From assembly GCA_027083045.1 (NCBI GenBank), contig JALWQP010000132.1, positions 6,512-13,796 on the forward strand: a DNA stretch of 7,285 nucleotides, written 5' to 3'. This document shows, piece by piece, positions 1 through 5,883 of the stretch (position 1 is its first letter; each line of letters opens with the position of its first letter). Source of the DNA: Desulfurococcales archaeon. GTDB lineage: Archaea > Thermoproteota > Thermoprotei_A > Sulfolobales > Desulfurococcaceae. The position numbers and the translations under genes were made by a program. The notes beneath the pieces were generated by a model. It was not told the DNA's origin and did not search any database. It saw only the letters and a program-made list of their open reading frames with translations.

Positions 1-1
1 A

Positions 2-661
2 GATTACATTCCAACACCAGAGAGAGAACTATCTAAACCGCCATTAATGTATGTTGTACGAAGTTTTGACGTGAACAAACCAGGTACAAACCCCGATGAG
101 TTAAAGGGAGGAATTATCGGCGGGTCTCTGATGCAAGGAGTGCTTAGAATTGGTGACGAGGTCGAAATAAGACCTGGTGTAAGAAAACCTATAGCACCTG
201 GTCGCTATGAGTACGAACCCATAGTGACAGAGGTCGTATCACTTAGGTTCGGAAACCTAGAAGTAGAAGAGGCAAAACCAGGAGGACTATTAGCGATAGG
301 CACAAAGCTAGATCCTTCATTAACGAAAGCTGATGCTTTGGTGGGAAATGTCGTAGGCATACCAGGGAAAGTACCGGAGCCCGTCACATATCTGAAGGTA
401 AACTATAAATTACTCCAGCGTGTTGTCGGAATGAAAGAAATGGTGCAGGTAAAACCCATACAGCCCCGTGAAATAATAGTTATTACCGCAGGAACGGCAA
501 TTCGATTAGCCATAGTGATGAAGGTAACCAGCGACTATATCGAGCTAAAACTACGAGATCCTGTCGTTGCCTGGGAAGGGTCTAGAATAGCCATTAGCAG
601 GAGAGTGGTAGGACGCTGGAGGCTGACAGGCTGGGGCATCGTAGAGGAGGCGAAACCGTGA
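2..661 (+). CDS. eif2g: Translation initiation factor aIF2 subunit gamma, C-terminal half (5' end outside window)
   Basis: The frame is open from the window edge, so this is the 3' part of a longer gene: 219 residues of a protein that is usually about 410-415. The methionine codon at 47 is internal. The fragment begins with the linker IPTPERELSKPP that follows the G domain, then RSFDVNKPGT, GDEVEIRPG, PGGLLAIGTKLDPSLTKAD and GNVVGIPG, which mark beta-barrel domain II. Domain III follows, with LLQRVVG, GTA and SRIAISRRVVGRWRLTGWG near the end. The GTPase motifs lie upstream and cannot be seen. aIF2 gamma binds GTP and initiator Met-tRNA and, with the alpha and beta subunits, delivers the tRNA to the small ribosomal subunit in the cytoplasm. 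Its stop (TGA, 659-661) overlaps the GTG start of the next gene by four bases, so the two are probably cotranscribed and translationally coupled. Identity is near certain. Confidence 0.96.
   Translation, partial: DYIPTPERELSKPPLMYVVRSFDVNKPGTNPDELKGGIIGGSLMQGVLRIGDEVEIRPGVRKPIAPGRYEYEPIVTEVVSLRFGNLEVEEAKPGGLLAIGTKLDPSLTKADALVGNVVGIPGKVPEPVTYLKVNYKLLQRVVGMKEMVQVKPIQPREIIVITAGTAIRLAIVMKVTSDYIELKLRDPVVAWEGSRIAISRRVVGRWRLTGWGIVEEAKP
644..650 (+). promoter_or_regulatory. Shine-Dalgarno site of the PIN-domain gene
   Basis: GAGGAGG lies inside the end of the aIF2 gamma gene, seven bases before the GTG at 658. It is one of the strongest matches to the archaeal anti-SD sequence in the window and fixes the GTG start, which overlaps the aIF2 gamma stop. 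Confidence 0.75.
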
Positions 662-1065
662 AGAAAAGACCATGTATAGTGTTAGATACAAATATGTTAA
701 TGACTGTTGCCCGTGGAATCAATGTTTTTGAACAGATCGAGGACATAATCGACACTAAGCCCGACTATATCGTGCTAACACCGATTATAAAAGAGCTCGA
801 AAAACTTGCAAAAGCCAATAAGCCTAGCATATCAAAACCAGCAAGGCTTGCACTAGAAATAGCGCGTATGTACTGTAAAGTAATCAATATAGAGATAAAA
901 AATATGTCTACAGATGATCTAATCCTATACTACGCTAAAGAAAACAAATGTGGCGTTGCAACAAATGATAGAGAACTACGTAAAAAGCTTAGAAAAGAAG
1001 GTATACCCGAAATATATCTCCGTGAAGAAAAAATGATGGTTGATGTAGAGGGAATAGAGTATTAA
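658..1065 (+). CDS. PIN-domain ribonuclease, Fcf1/Utp24-like
   Basis: A 135-residue, single-domain PIN protein. The acidic residues expected to hold the metal ions can be seen: D10 in IVLDTNMLM, E46 in IIKELEKL, D86/D87 in STDDLILYYA and D104 in ATNDREL. The spacing and the LTPIIKELEKLA and GVATNDRELRKKLR segments resemble the archaeal proteins annotated as Fcf1-like rRNA-processing PIN nucleases more than typical VapC toxins. No small antitoxin gene lies next to it; the upstream neighbour is aIF2 gamma and the downstream one is Rpo7. The start is GTG, overlapping the aIF2 gamma stop by four bases and preceded by GAGGAGG. From the family and context I infer a housekeeping endonuclease, possibly acting on pre-rRNA. 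The substrate cannot be read from sequence, and a toxin-derived role is not fully excluded. Confidence 0.85.
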   Translation: MKKRPCIVLDTNMLMTVARGINVFEQIEDIIDTKPDYIVLTPIIKELEKLAKANKPSISKPARLALEIARMYCKVINIEIKNMSTDDLILYYAKENKCGVATNDRELRKKLRKEGIPEIYLREEKMMVDVEGIEY

Positions 1066-1067
1066 CC

Positions 1068-1118
1068 ACTGCATAAATCATTATATTTGTTAGGTTTTTA
1101 TTCAACTGTAAATAATAC
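1068..1118 (+). promoter_or_regulatory. AT-rich probable promoter region before rpo7
   Basis: The gap between the PIN gene and rpo7 is very AT-rich and holds several TATA-like stretches: TTATATTT at 1081-1088, TTTTTATT at 1095-1102 and AAATAATA at 1110-1117. Any of them could place a transcript start upstream of the TTG at 1155. The T run at 1095-1099 could instead end the upstream transcript. The exact TATA box and start site cannot be chosen from sequence. Confidence 0.35.
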
Positions 1119-1143
1119 TTGTGTCTAAACAAGGATGGATTAC

Positions 1144-1148
1144 GGTGG
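1144..1148 (+). promoter_or_regulatory. Shine-Dalgarno site deciding the rpo7 start
   Basis: GGTGG, six bases before the TTG at 1155. It supports that start over the TTG at 1119, which has no purine-rich site upstream. Confidence 0.5.
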
Positions 1149-1154
1149 AATGAA

Positions 1155-1694
1155 TTGGTCTATAGAATCTACAGGGTTCGAGACGTAGTGAGAATACCGC
1201 CTGACAAGTTCGGAAAACCACTCGATATCGCGGCGTGGGAGGAGCTGAGAAGAAAGTATGAAGGCGTAATAACAAGAAATATGGGCATTATAGTGACAGT
1301 ATTTGACGTCGACGTTGATCCCCAAGGAAAGATAATACCCGGAGATGGTGCAACATATCATAAAGTAGAATTTACCATCCTTGCATTCTATCCTTTCGTC
1401 AAAGAGGTCGTGGAGGGAGAAGTAAATACTGTTGTTAAAAACGGTGTATTCGTTGACCTGGGAGCGTCTGATGGATTCGTATACATTAACCAGATAGCAG
1501 ACGAGAGAATAGAATATGATCCCACACGTCCTGCACTTCTACTCAGAGACTCTAAGAGAATGATTGAAAAAGGCGACATAGTAAGAGCAAGAGTTTACAA
1601 CGTTGCACCGCTTCCAGGCAAAGGCCTAAGAGTCCAACTGACAATGAGACAACCATATCTAGGCAACCTCAAATGGCTCAAGAAGAGAGGGTGA
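1155..1694 (+). CDS. rpo7: DNA-directed RNA polymerase subunit Rpo7 (E')
   Basis: Encodes the archaeal homologue of eukaryotic Rpb7, which pairs with Rpo4 as the stalk of RNA polymerase and binds emerging RNA. From TTG at 1155 the product is 179 residues, close to the usual 180-190. It opens with MVYRIYRVRDVVRIPP, matching the family N-terminus. The N-terminal RNP-like domain follows with GDGATYHKVEF (about 63-73). The S1 RNA-binding domain starts around VVEGEV (about 85), continues through GVFVDLGASDGFVYINQI, and ends in the family signature TMRQPYLG (about 163-170). An in-frame TTG at 1119 would add 12 residues (CLNKDGLRWNE) with no resemblance to the family, so I prefer 1155, which also has GGTGG six bases upstream. 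The stop is six bases before spt4, a pairing conserved across archaea. Confidence 0.95.
   Translation: MVYRIYRVRDVVRIPPDKFGKPLDIAAWEELRRKYEGVITRNMGIIVTVFDVDVDPQGKIIPGDGATYHKVEFTILAFYPFVKEVVEGEVNTVVKNGVFVDLGASDGFVYINQIADERIEYDPTRPALLLRDSKRMIEKGDIVRARVYNVAPLPGKGLRVQLTMRQPYLGNLKWLKKRG
1685..1694 (+). promoter_or_regulatory. Shine-Dalgarno site of spt4
   Basis: AGAGGGTGAT overlaps the last codons and stop of rpo7 and lies six bases before the TTG at 1701. It is an extended match to the archaeal GGAGGTGAT consensus and confirms the unusual TTG start of spt4. Confidence 0.75.
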
Positions 1695-1700
1695 TAATAT

Positions 1701-1907
1701 TTGCCTATCAAGCGAAAACCATTCAAAGCATGCAGGAAATGCAAAGCTCTAGTGGATAAAGATGTAGAAATATGTCCGGTGTGTGGTTCTAACGATTTTA
1801 CTGACGAGTGGGAAGGAGTAGTAATAATAATCGATCCCGAAAAATCCCTAGTCGCTAAAATGCTTGGGATAGAAAAACCAGGTAGATACGCGATCAAGGT
1901 TGCATAA
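1701..1907 (+). CDS. spt4: Transcription elongation factor Spt4 (former RpoE'')
   Basis: A 68-residue zinc-ribbon protein with cysteines C11, C14, C25 and C28 in ACRKCKALV and ICPVCGS. The family segment DEWEGVVIIIDPEKS follows, then the conserved end IEKPGRYAIKVA. Spt4 binds the NGN domain of Spt5, and the heterodimer clamps RNA polymerase to promote processive elongation; spt5 is not in this window. The start is TTG with an extended Shine-Dalgarno site. All four zinc ligands are present and the length is normal for the family. The gene lies directly after rpo7 and its stop overlaps the next gene by eight bases, so the three genes are almost certainly on one transcript. Confidence 0.95.
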   Translation: MPIKRKPFKACRKCKALVDKDVEICPVCGSNDFTDEWEGVVIIIDPEKSLVAKMLGIEKPGRYAIKVA

Positions 1908-2445
1908 CCCCAAAATACCTATACCTGTTTTAAAGCTACCTACTACTCTACGGAGCTACTTCGCTTATCCTCACGGAACATTAATCATTAGTGAAAGAGC
2001 AGGGACATTATTTACATGCAATATAAGAGGCGATTACCTAATAGGCGATGTAGTATCACAAAAATTCCGCGGAGACATCAGAGTAATCGATTTCAAAACA
2101 CGTAGAACAAAGAAATATGAGCACCCGGACGTAGATCTGAGCAATTCTATTCTGATCATTAATCCTCGAGGTACAGTGTCCCAGAACTCTAGAACCCTTA
2201 CAATATTGAAGAAGAAAAAATACATGGTGTATGGAGAAGAGGATCTACTGACAATGACCATCTCACTGGCCAATGAGAAAAAAATAATCATATATGGATA
2301 CCCCGGTTATGGAGTGGTTATTACGTGTTCGGATACCATTAAAGCACGTCGATTACTTAAAAGATTTAAACCAGACATAGTGTTCTTAAATAAGGTGAGT
2401 ACCGGAACCATAATGAGAGATAAACAAAATGAGATAGGGGGATAA
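1900..2445 (+). CDS. GTP-dependent dephospho-CoA kinase (DUF359 family)
   Basis: A 181-residue protein matching the DUF359 family, whose Thermococcus kodakarensis member was shown to phosphorylate dephospho-CoA with GTP, the last step of archaeal CoA synthesis. Visible family segments are LPTTLRSYFAYPHGTLI (about 13-29), GDVVS (49-53), the IDFKTRRTK stretch (63-71), NPRGTVS (88-94), YGEEDLL (111-117) and YGYPGYGVV (132-140). Acidic residues D50, D64, E113, E114 and D115 are kept, so nothing suggests inactivation. The start must be TTG at 1900: the frame is closed upstream by TAG at 1870, and the conserved N-terminus leaves no later start. It overlaps spt4 by eight bases and has only AAGG abutting the start codon, so translation may depend on ribosomes leaving spt4. 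Four bases separate its stop from rps24e. Confidence 0.9.
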   Translation: MHNPKIPIPVLKLPTTLRSYFAYPHGTLIISERAGTLFTCNIRGDYLIGDVVSQKFRGDIRVIDFKTRRTKKYEHPDVDLSNSILIINPRGTVSQNSRTLTILKKKKYMVYGEEDLLTMTISLANEKKIIIYGYPGYGVVITCSDTIKARRLLKRFKPDIVFLNKVSTGTIMRDKQNEIGG

Positions 2446-2449
2446 TGGT

Positions 2450-2806
2450 TTGGGAAAACAGCTACAATTAGGGGATTACACCGCCGAGATAGTAAAAGAA
2501 TGGTATAACCCGCTAATTAAGAGAAAAGAGATCATTGTACGAATAGCACATATAGGCCGAACAACTCCTTCTAGAGGGCTCATACGTGTAGAGCTCGCTA
2601 AGGCATATGGTGTAAATGTTGAAAGAGTTTATGTGAGAAGAATAGATACAGAGTATGGTATGGGCGTTTCTAATGCTGAAGTCCACATATACGATAGCCC
2701 TGAGAGAGCAAAAGCATTCGAGCCACCACATATAATTAAAAGAAACGAGTATGCAACTCAGTCCTACCAGCTTGAACAAATGATGAAAGAACAGGGTATG
2801 GGGTGA
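2450..2806 (+). CDS. rps24e: Small ribosomal subunit protein eS24
   Basis: A 118-residue protein with the S24e fold signature: early DYTAEIVKEWYNPLIKRKE, then the strongly conserved SRGLIRVELAKAYGVN and RVYVRRIDTEYGMG, and a downstream NAEVHIYDSPERAKAFEP. It is a structural protein of the archaeal/eukaryotic 30S/40S subunit with no bacterial counterpart. The TTG start is set by GGGGGAT at 2437-2443, six bases upstream. The C-terminal tail (HIIKRNEYATQSYQLEQMM) carries it somewhat past the shortest family members. It sits five bases before rps27ae, the usual archaeal partner. Confidence 0.95.
   Translation: MGKQLQLGDYTAEIVKEWYNPLIKRKEIIVRIAHIGRTTPSRGLIRVELAKAYGVNVERVYVRRIDTEYGMGVSNAEVHIYDSPERAKAFEPPHIIKRNEYATQSYQLEQMMKEQGMG
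2800..2806 (+). promoter_or_regulatory. Shine-Dalgarno site of rps27ae
   Basis: GGGGTGA runs into the rps24e stop codon and lies five bases before the GTG at 2812. An in-frame TAG at 2809-2811 directly before the GTG leaves no longer alternative, so this site decides the start of a very short gene. Confidence 0.7.
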
Positions 2807-2811
2807 ACTAG

Positions 2812-2982
2812 GTGGCCCACGTACACAAACTATACGAATTTGATTATAACACTGGCACCATAAAGCCGAAGAACAAGAAATGCCCCAAATGCGGCAGCTT
2901 CATGGCATTCCATAAGAAACCCATTCCCCGATGGCACTGCGGCAAATGCGGTTATGTCGAGTACGTTAGAGATAAGAAATAA
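2812..2982 (+). CDS. rps27ae: Small ribosomal subunit protein eS31 (S27ae), zinc-ribbon
   Basis: A 56-residue gene, easily missed by a length cutoff. It starts at GTG (2812) and ends at TAA (2980-2982). The product begins MAHVHKLYEFDYNTG and contains one zinc ribbon: C24 and C27 in CPKCG, then C43 and C46 in CGKCG, flanked by FMAFHKKPIPRWHC and ending in GYVEYVRDKK. In eukaryotes this protein is made as a ubiquitin fusion; the archaeal gene has no ubiquitin part, and the length here is normal. It is strongly basic and a structural component of the small subunit. It follows rps24e at five bases, and its stop ends the tightly packed rpo7 operon, with a 95-base gap before kae1. Confidence 0.96.
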   Translation: MAHVHKLYEFDYNTGTIKPKNKKCPKCGSFMAFHKKPIPRWHCGKCGYVEYVRDKK

Positions 2983-2997
2983 TAAATAGATATCAAG

Positions 2998-3039
2998 TAG
3001 TTTTCTGTTCAACTATCTCCTAATCAGAAACTAATTAGG
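2998..3039 (+). repeat. Two overlapping, competing inverted repeats in the rps27ae-kae1 gap
   Basis: CCTAAT (3019-3024) is complementary to ATTAGG (3034-3039), with a nine-base loop. That loop, CAGAAACTA (3025-3033), is itself complementary to TAGTTTTCTG (2998-3007) with one bulged T. The two hairpins cannot form together, because no bases separate the arms. They could form an attenuator-like switch or a processing site, or be chance pairing in AT-rich DNA. The gap also holds a short T run (3001-3004) but no convincing terminator. Confidence 0.4.
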
Positions 3040-3077
3040 CACCAATACTAATAGCATTAAAGTAGAGTAGATAAGAA

Positions 3078-4097
3078 TTGACAATAGTCATAGGGATCGA
3101 ATCGACAAGCCATACATTTGGGGTAGGTATTGTACAGCGAAATGACTATGGGATAAGGATTCTGGCGAATGAGTATTCGAAATATATACCTGTCAGGGGA
3201 GGGATACATCCTCGCGAGGCTTCCCTACACCATGCCAGGGAGGCCCCACGCGTACTAAAATCTGCCCTGGATAAAGCTGGAATAAGCATTAAAGACGTTG
3301 ATGCCATAGCTGTGGCTTTGGGTCCTGGTCTAGGCCCTTGTCTACGTGTAGGTGCAACCCTTGCAAGATTTTTATCCTCCTATTATTCCAAGCCCCTAAT
3401 ACCTGTTAATCATGCCGTCGCTCATATAGAGATAGGCAAATTTGTTGCAAGATTCACTGATCCTCTAGTGATATATGTCTCTGGTGGAAACACATTAGTC
3501 GCTATTCAAAGGAAAAAGAGATACAGAGTTCTTGGAGAAACTCTAGATATACCCCTAGGTAATCTCCTTGATACATTTGCACGCGAGGTTGGATTGGCTC
3601 CACCATATGTTGTCAATGGTAAGCACCAGGTTGATATATGTAGTGAGTGGGGTCAAAGCTTCATAGATCTACCCTATACGGTAAAAGGAATAGATCTAAG
3701 CTTCTCAGGACTATTAACGGCCAGCCTTAAGTATGCTGAAAAAATCAAAGCCAGAGAAGAACTCGGAGATATTTGTTTGAGCCTAAGGGAAACAGCGTTC
3801 GATATGATCGTCGAAGTCGCAGAAAGAGCTTTACTGCTTACCGGGAAGAAAGAGGTTCTGTTAGTTGGGGGCGTTGCTTCCAATAACGTTCTGCGGCAAA
3901 AACTTGATACAATGGCCGCCCTGCATGGAGCCCGCTACGAGGGAACACCGCCAGAGGTTTCCGGAGACAATGGAGCCATGATTGCTTATACAGGCCTGCT
4001 ACTATATGAGCACGGTACAACCATAGAGCCTGAAAAAGCATTTATCAAGCAGAGATGGCGTCTCGATGAGGTCGAGCTTCCATGGCTTCCAGACTGA
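3078..4097 (+). CDS. kae1: tRNA N6-threonylcarbamoyladenosine transferase Kae1 (KEOPS catalytic subunit)
   Basis: A 339-residue ASKHA-fold protein of normal length. Kae1 transfers the threonylcarbamoyl group to A37 of ANN-decoding tRNAs within the KEOPS complex. Visible landmarks are GIESTSHTFGVGIV (6-19), GGIHPREASLHHA (41-53), GPGLGPCLRVG (82-92), the metal-binding HAVAH motif with H112 and H116, SGGNT (135-139), GETLD (153-157), FAREVGL (167-173), KGIDLSFSGLLTA (203-215), GGVASNN, and GDNGAM with the metal ligand D297. The segment after FAREVGL reads APPYVVNGKH instead of the widespread PGGP motif, probably a crenarchaeal form. The start is TTG at 3078; TAA at 3072 closes the frame upstream. 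No clear Shine-Dalgarno site precedes it, so the message may be leaderless. Kae1 is not fused to Bud32 here, unlike in some euryarchaea; bud32 overlaps its end by 16 bases. Confidence 0.96.
   Translation: MTIVIGIESTSHTFGVGIVQRNDYGIRILANEYSKYIPVRGGIHPREASLHHAREAPRVLKSALDKAGISIKDVDAIAVALGPGLGPCLRVGATLARFLSSYYSKPLIPVNHAVAHIEIGKFVARFTDPLVIYVSGGNTLVAIQRKKRYRVLGETLDIPLGNLLDTFAREVGLAPPYVVNGKHQVDICSEWGQSFIDLPYTVKGIDLSFSGLLTASLKYAEKIKAREELGDICLSLRETAFDMIVEVAERALLLTGKKEVLLVGGVASNNVLRQKLDTMAALHGARYEGTPPEVSGDNGAMIAYTGLLLYEHGTTIEPEKAFIKQRWRLDEVELPWLPD
4068..4072 (+). promoter_or_regulatory. Shine-Dalgarno site of bud32 inside kae1
   Basis: GAGGT, within the last codons of kae1 and nine bases before the ATG at 4082. 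It supports an independent start for bud32 inside the kae1 frame and so explains the 16-base overlap. Confidence 0.6.
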
Positions 4098-4762
4098 CCC
4101 TGCTGGGCGAAGGAGCCGAGGCAAAAATCTATCTTTTGGAGGTTTTTAACACAAAACTCATAGTTAAGCATAGGATCAGCAAGCCCTATAGACACCCATT
4201 ATTTGACAAACTATTTAGGGAAAGACGGACAAAAACAGAGGCAAGAGTTCTCTCGAAACTATATTCTTCAAACTTACCAGTGCCTGCCCCTCTCTTTGTC
4301 GATCCATTTAACTCTATAATCATAATGGAATATGTGCCGGGTAAGAAGCTATCAGATATGATCTACCAGCTGAATAAAGATGTTGTTAATTCGATCGCCT
4401 ATCGTCTCGGCGAATATGTGGGAAAAATGCATCGCTTAAACATTTATCACGGTGATCTCACTCTAGCAAATATCCTCTATAGTAAAAACATCGACCGTAT
4501 TTTCCTGATCGATTTCGGACTTGCAGGATATAGCACTGATATCGAAGAATATGCTATTGATATACATCTGATTGAAAGAAGTATAAATGCGTTGGCACCA
4601 GAGCTAAGCAAATCATTCGTTGAAAGTTTCTGGCAGGGTTATATGGAGGGTTATGGGGAAAATGCACATGAGATTAAGAACAGAGTCCATGAGATTAAGA
4701 TGAGAGGAAGATACGTTGAGGAAAGGCTGAAAAAGAGGCTGGAACATGAAAGATATAGGTAA
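4082..4762 (+). CDS. bud32: KEOPS kinase/ATPase subunit Bud32
   Basis: A 226-residue small atypical protein kinase of the piD261/Bud32 family, which works mainly as an ATPase supporting Kae1 in t6A synthesis. Motifs run in order: the nucleotide loop GEGAEAKIY (9-17), the lysine K29 in LIVKHR, the Bud32-specific KPYRHPLFDKLFRERRTKTEARVL (34-57, including E53), hinge MEYVPG (82-87), catalytic HGDLTLANIL with D125 and N130, and DFGLA with the metal-binding D144. The C-terminus has the family tail KMRGRYVEER. All key catalytic residues are present. An in-frame 13-base repeat (4667-4679 and 4688-4700) encodes two HEIK units seven residues apart near the end. The ATG start lies 16 bases inside kae1, and the gene's own end overlaps the next start by 17 bases, so Kae1 and Bud32 are probably made together. 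Confidence 0.96.
   Translation: MASRLTLLGEGAEAKIYLLEVFNTKLIVKHRISKPYRHPLFDKLFRERRTKTEARVLSKLYSSNLPVPAPLFVDPFNSIIIMEYVPGKKLSDMIYQLNKDVVNSIAYRLGEYVGKMHRLNIYHGDLTLANILYSKNIDRIFLIDFGLAGYSTDIEEYAIDIHLIERSINALAPELSKSFVESFWQGYMEGYGENAHEIKNRVHEIKMRGRYVEERLKKRLEHERYR
4735..4738 (+). promoter_or_regulatory. Shine-Dalgarno site of the XTP/dITP pyrophosphatase gene inside bud32
   Basis: GAGG, seven bases before the ATG at 4746 and inside the bud32 coding sequence. It supports the overlapping start. Confidence 0.5.
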
Positions 4763-5354
4763 CCTAAATGAAATATTATTCATAACAGGTAACAAACACA
4801 AATACAGTGAAGTATTACCTATTGCCAGAAGCCTAGGCTTCAAAACAGTGATGAAGCCTGGATACAAATTAGAGATCCAATCAGATAGTCTCGAAGACAT
4901 AAGCATAACAGCAGCAATCGAGGCATATAAATATTTGAAGAAACCCCTAATGATCGAAGATGCGGGTCTATTCATTGACGCACTAAACGGTTTTCCCGGC
5001 CCATATAGTAGCTATGTATACAAAACCATTGGATGTGATGGAATACTAAAATTAATGATGAACAGGACTGAGCGATATGCGACATTTAGATCGGTGGTTA
5101 CCATAATATATCCACCGTTCATCATTGTGGAGAGAGGGGAGTGTAGAGGAAGCATAGCTTACGAAAAAAGAGGAGATAAAGGATTTGGTTTCGATCCTAT
5201 ATTCATCCCCTTGGGAGAAGAAAGAACCTTTGCAGAAATGAGTGTTAACAAGAAAAACGTTTTCTCACACCGAGCAAAAGCTGTGAGAAAAGCATTATAT
5301 AAGCTAAGAAAGCTATTAGAAGCATTGTCCGACATAAATTTAAATGCCCCGTAA
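4746..5354 (+). CDS. XTP/dITP pyrophosphatase (HAM1/RdgB family)
   Basis: A 202-residue house-cleaning nucleotide pyrophosphatase that hydrolyses XTP, ITP and dITP to monophosphates, keeping deaminated purines out of nucleic acids. Family motifs are intact: the N-terminal TGNKHK (14-19), EDAGLFIDALNGFPGPYSS (71-89) with the catalytic/metal-binding E71 and D72, GDKGFGFDPIFIP (143-155) with D150, FAEMS (162-166), KKN (169-171) and SHRAKA (174-179). Length fits the archaeal family (about 185-205). The ATG start overlaps bud32 by 17 bases and has GAGG seven bases upstream, making this the third gene of a kae1-bud32 operon. The last residues (ALSDINLNAP) lie past the conserved fold, and their DNA includes a TATA-like stretch that may serve rps15. 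Function by family is firm; a role linked to KEOPS is inference from position only. Confidence 0.95.
   Translation: MKDIGNLNEILFITGNKHKYSEVLPIARSLGFKTVMKPGYKLEIQSDSLEDISITAAIEAYKYLKKPLMIEDAGLFIDALNGFPGPYSSYVYKTIGCDGILKLMMNRTERYATFRSVVTIIYPPFIIVERGECRGSIAYEKRGDKGFGFDPIFIPLGEERTFAEMSVNKKNVFSHRAKAVRKALYKLRKLLEALSDINLNAP
5336..5345 (+). promoter_or_regulatory. Possible TATA box for rps15
   Basis: AAATTTAAAT lies in the last codons of the pyrophosphatase gene. A transcript beginning about 25 bases downstream (near 5367) would give rps15 a leader of roughly 35 bases. The purine-rich BRE expected just upstream is weak, so read-through from bud32 remains possible. Confidence 0.35.
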
Positions 5355-5402
5355 ACTATTAACCGGGATAGGTGAGGAATAAAACAATACTGGTGCTTAG
5401 CC

Positions 5403-5867
5403 GTGAACAAGAAACGAGACAAGGGACAATCACACTCAACACGACCGGCTAGGGCTGGACCGCCAAAATGGCTAAAACTCGATATGAGCCCTAACGATGT
5501 AGAACTACTTGTTGTAGAGCTAGCTAAGAAGGGCTATACACCATCAATGATCGGAATAATACTTCGCGACCAGTACGGGATACCCCTAGTCAAGCAAGTA
5601 ACGGGCAAAAAACTAGTGAAAATACTTGAAAAACACGGTGCTAACCTACCAATACCTGAAGACCTATTATTCCTAATGAAGAAAGCAGTTAACCTTAGGA
5701 GACATCTAGAAGAACATCCGAAGGATTACCATGCTAAAAAAGGATTAATGGATCTAGAGTCTAAGATACATAGGCTAGTAAAATACTATAAGAGAATAGG
5801 AAGACTGCCACCAGACTGGAAGTATACACCAGAACAGGCAAGATTAATAGTATCAAGCTACATCTAG
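5403..5867 (+). CDS. rps15: Small ribosomal subunit protein uS15
   Basis: A 154-residue archaeal-type S15, which binds 16S rRNA at an early stage of small-subunit assembly. The archaeal/eukaryotic N-terminal extension is present (HSTRPARAGPPKWLKLD), followed by the conserved GYTPSMIGIILRDQYGIP (about 44-61) and then the universal S15 helical core with HPKDYHAKKGLMDLESKIHR, LVKYYKRIGRLPPDWKY and the C-terminal PEQARLIV. The start is GTG at 5403, with GGTG at 5392-5395 seven bases upstream; TGA at 5373 closes the frame, and no other start codon lies between. A 48-base gap separates it from the pyrophosphatase gene, and 135 bases follow before the Cdc45-like gene. Identity is firm. Confidence 0.96.
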   Translation: MNKKRDKGQSHSTRPARAGPPKWLKLDMSPNDVELLVVELAKKGYTPSMIGIILRDQYGIPLVKQVTGKKLVKILEKHGANLPIPEDLLFLMKKAVNLRRHLEEHPKDYHAKKGLMDLESKIHRLVKYYKRIGRLPPDWKYTPEQARLIVSSYI

Positions 5868-5883
5868 CGCTGCTACACGGCTA

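Noticed and set aside
47..49. ATG as a gene start for a short aIF2 gamma-like protein
   Set aside because: The frame stays open to the window edge, and the upstream residues DYIPTPERELSKPP are conserved aIF2 gamma sequence, so the ATG is internal.
658..1065. VapC toxin of a toxin-antitoxin pair
   Set aside because: No antitoxin gene is adjacent; the gene is wedged between aIF2 gamma and rpo7, and the motifs look Fcf1-like.
1119..1154. Longer Rpo7 beginning at TTG 1119
   Set aside because: The extra 12 residues do not resemble the Rpo7 N-terminus and there is no Shine-Dalgarno site. TTG 1155 gives the family start MVYRIYRVRDVVRIPP with GGTGG six bases upstream.
1595..1897. 100-codon open stretch on the - strand opposite rpo7 and spt4
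   Set aside because: It mirrors two well-identified genes and has no start context or protein motif of its own.
4613..4975. 120-codon open stretch on the - strand
   Set aside because: It lies fully opposite bud32 and the pyrophosphatase gene, both with clear family motifs, and its translation shows no recognisable domain.
5055..5072. C/D-box guide RNA: ATGATGA followed by CTGA
   Set aside because: The boxes are only a few bases apart, too close for a guide, no C'/D' pair follows, and they lie inside the pyrophosphatase gene.
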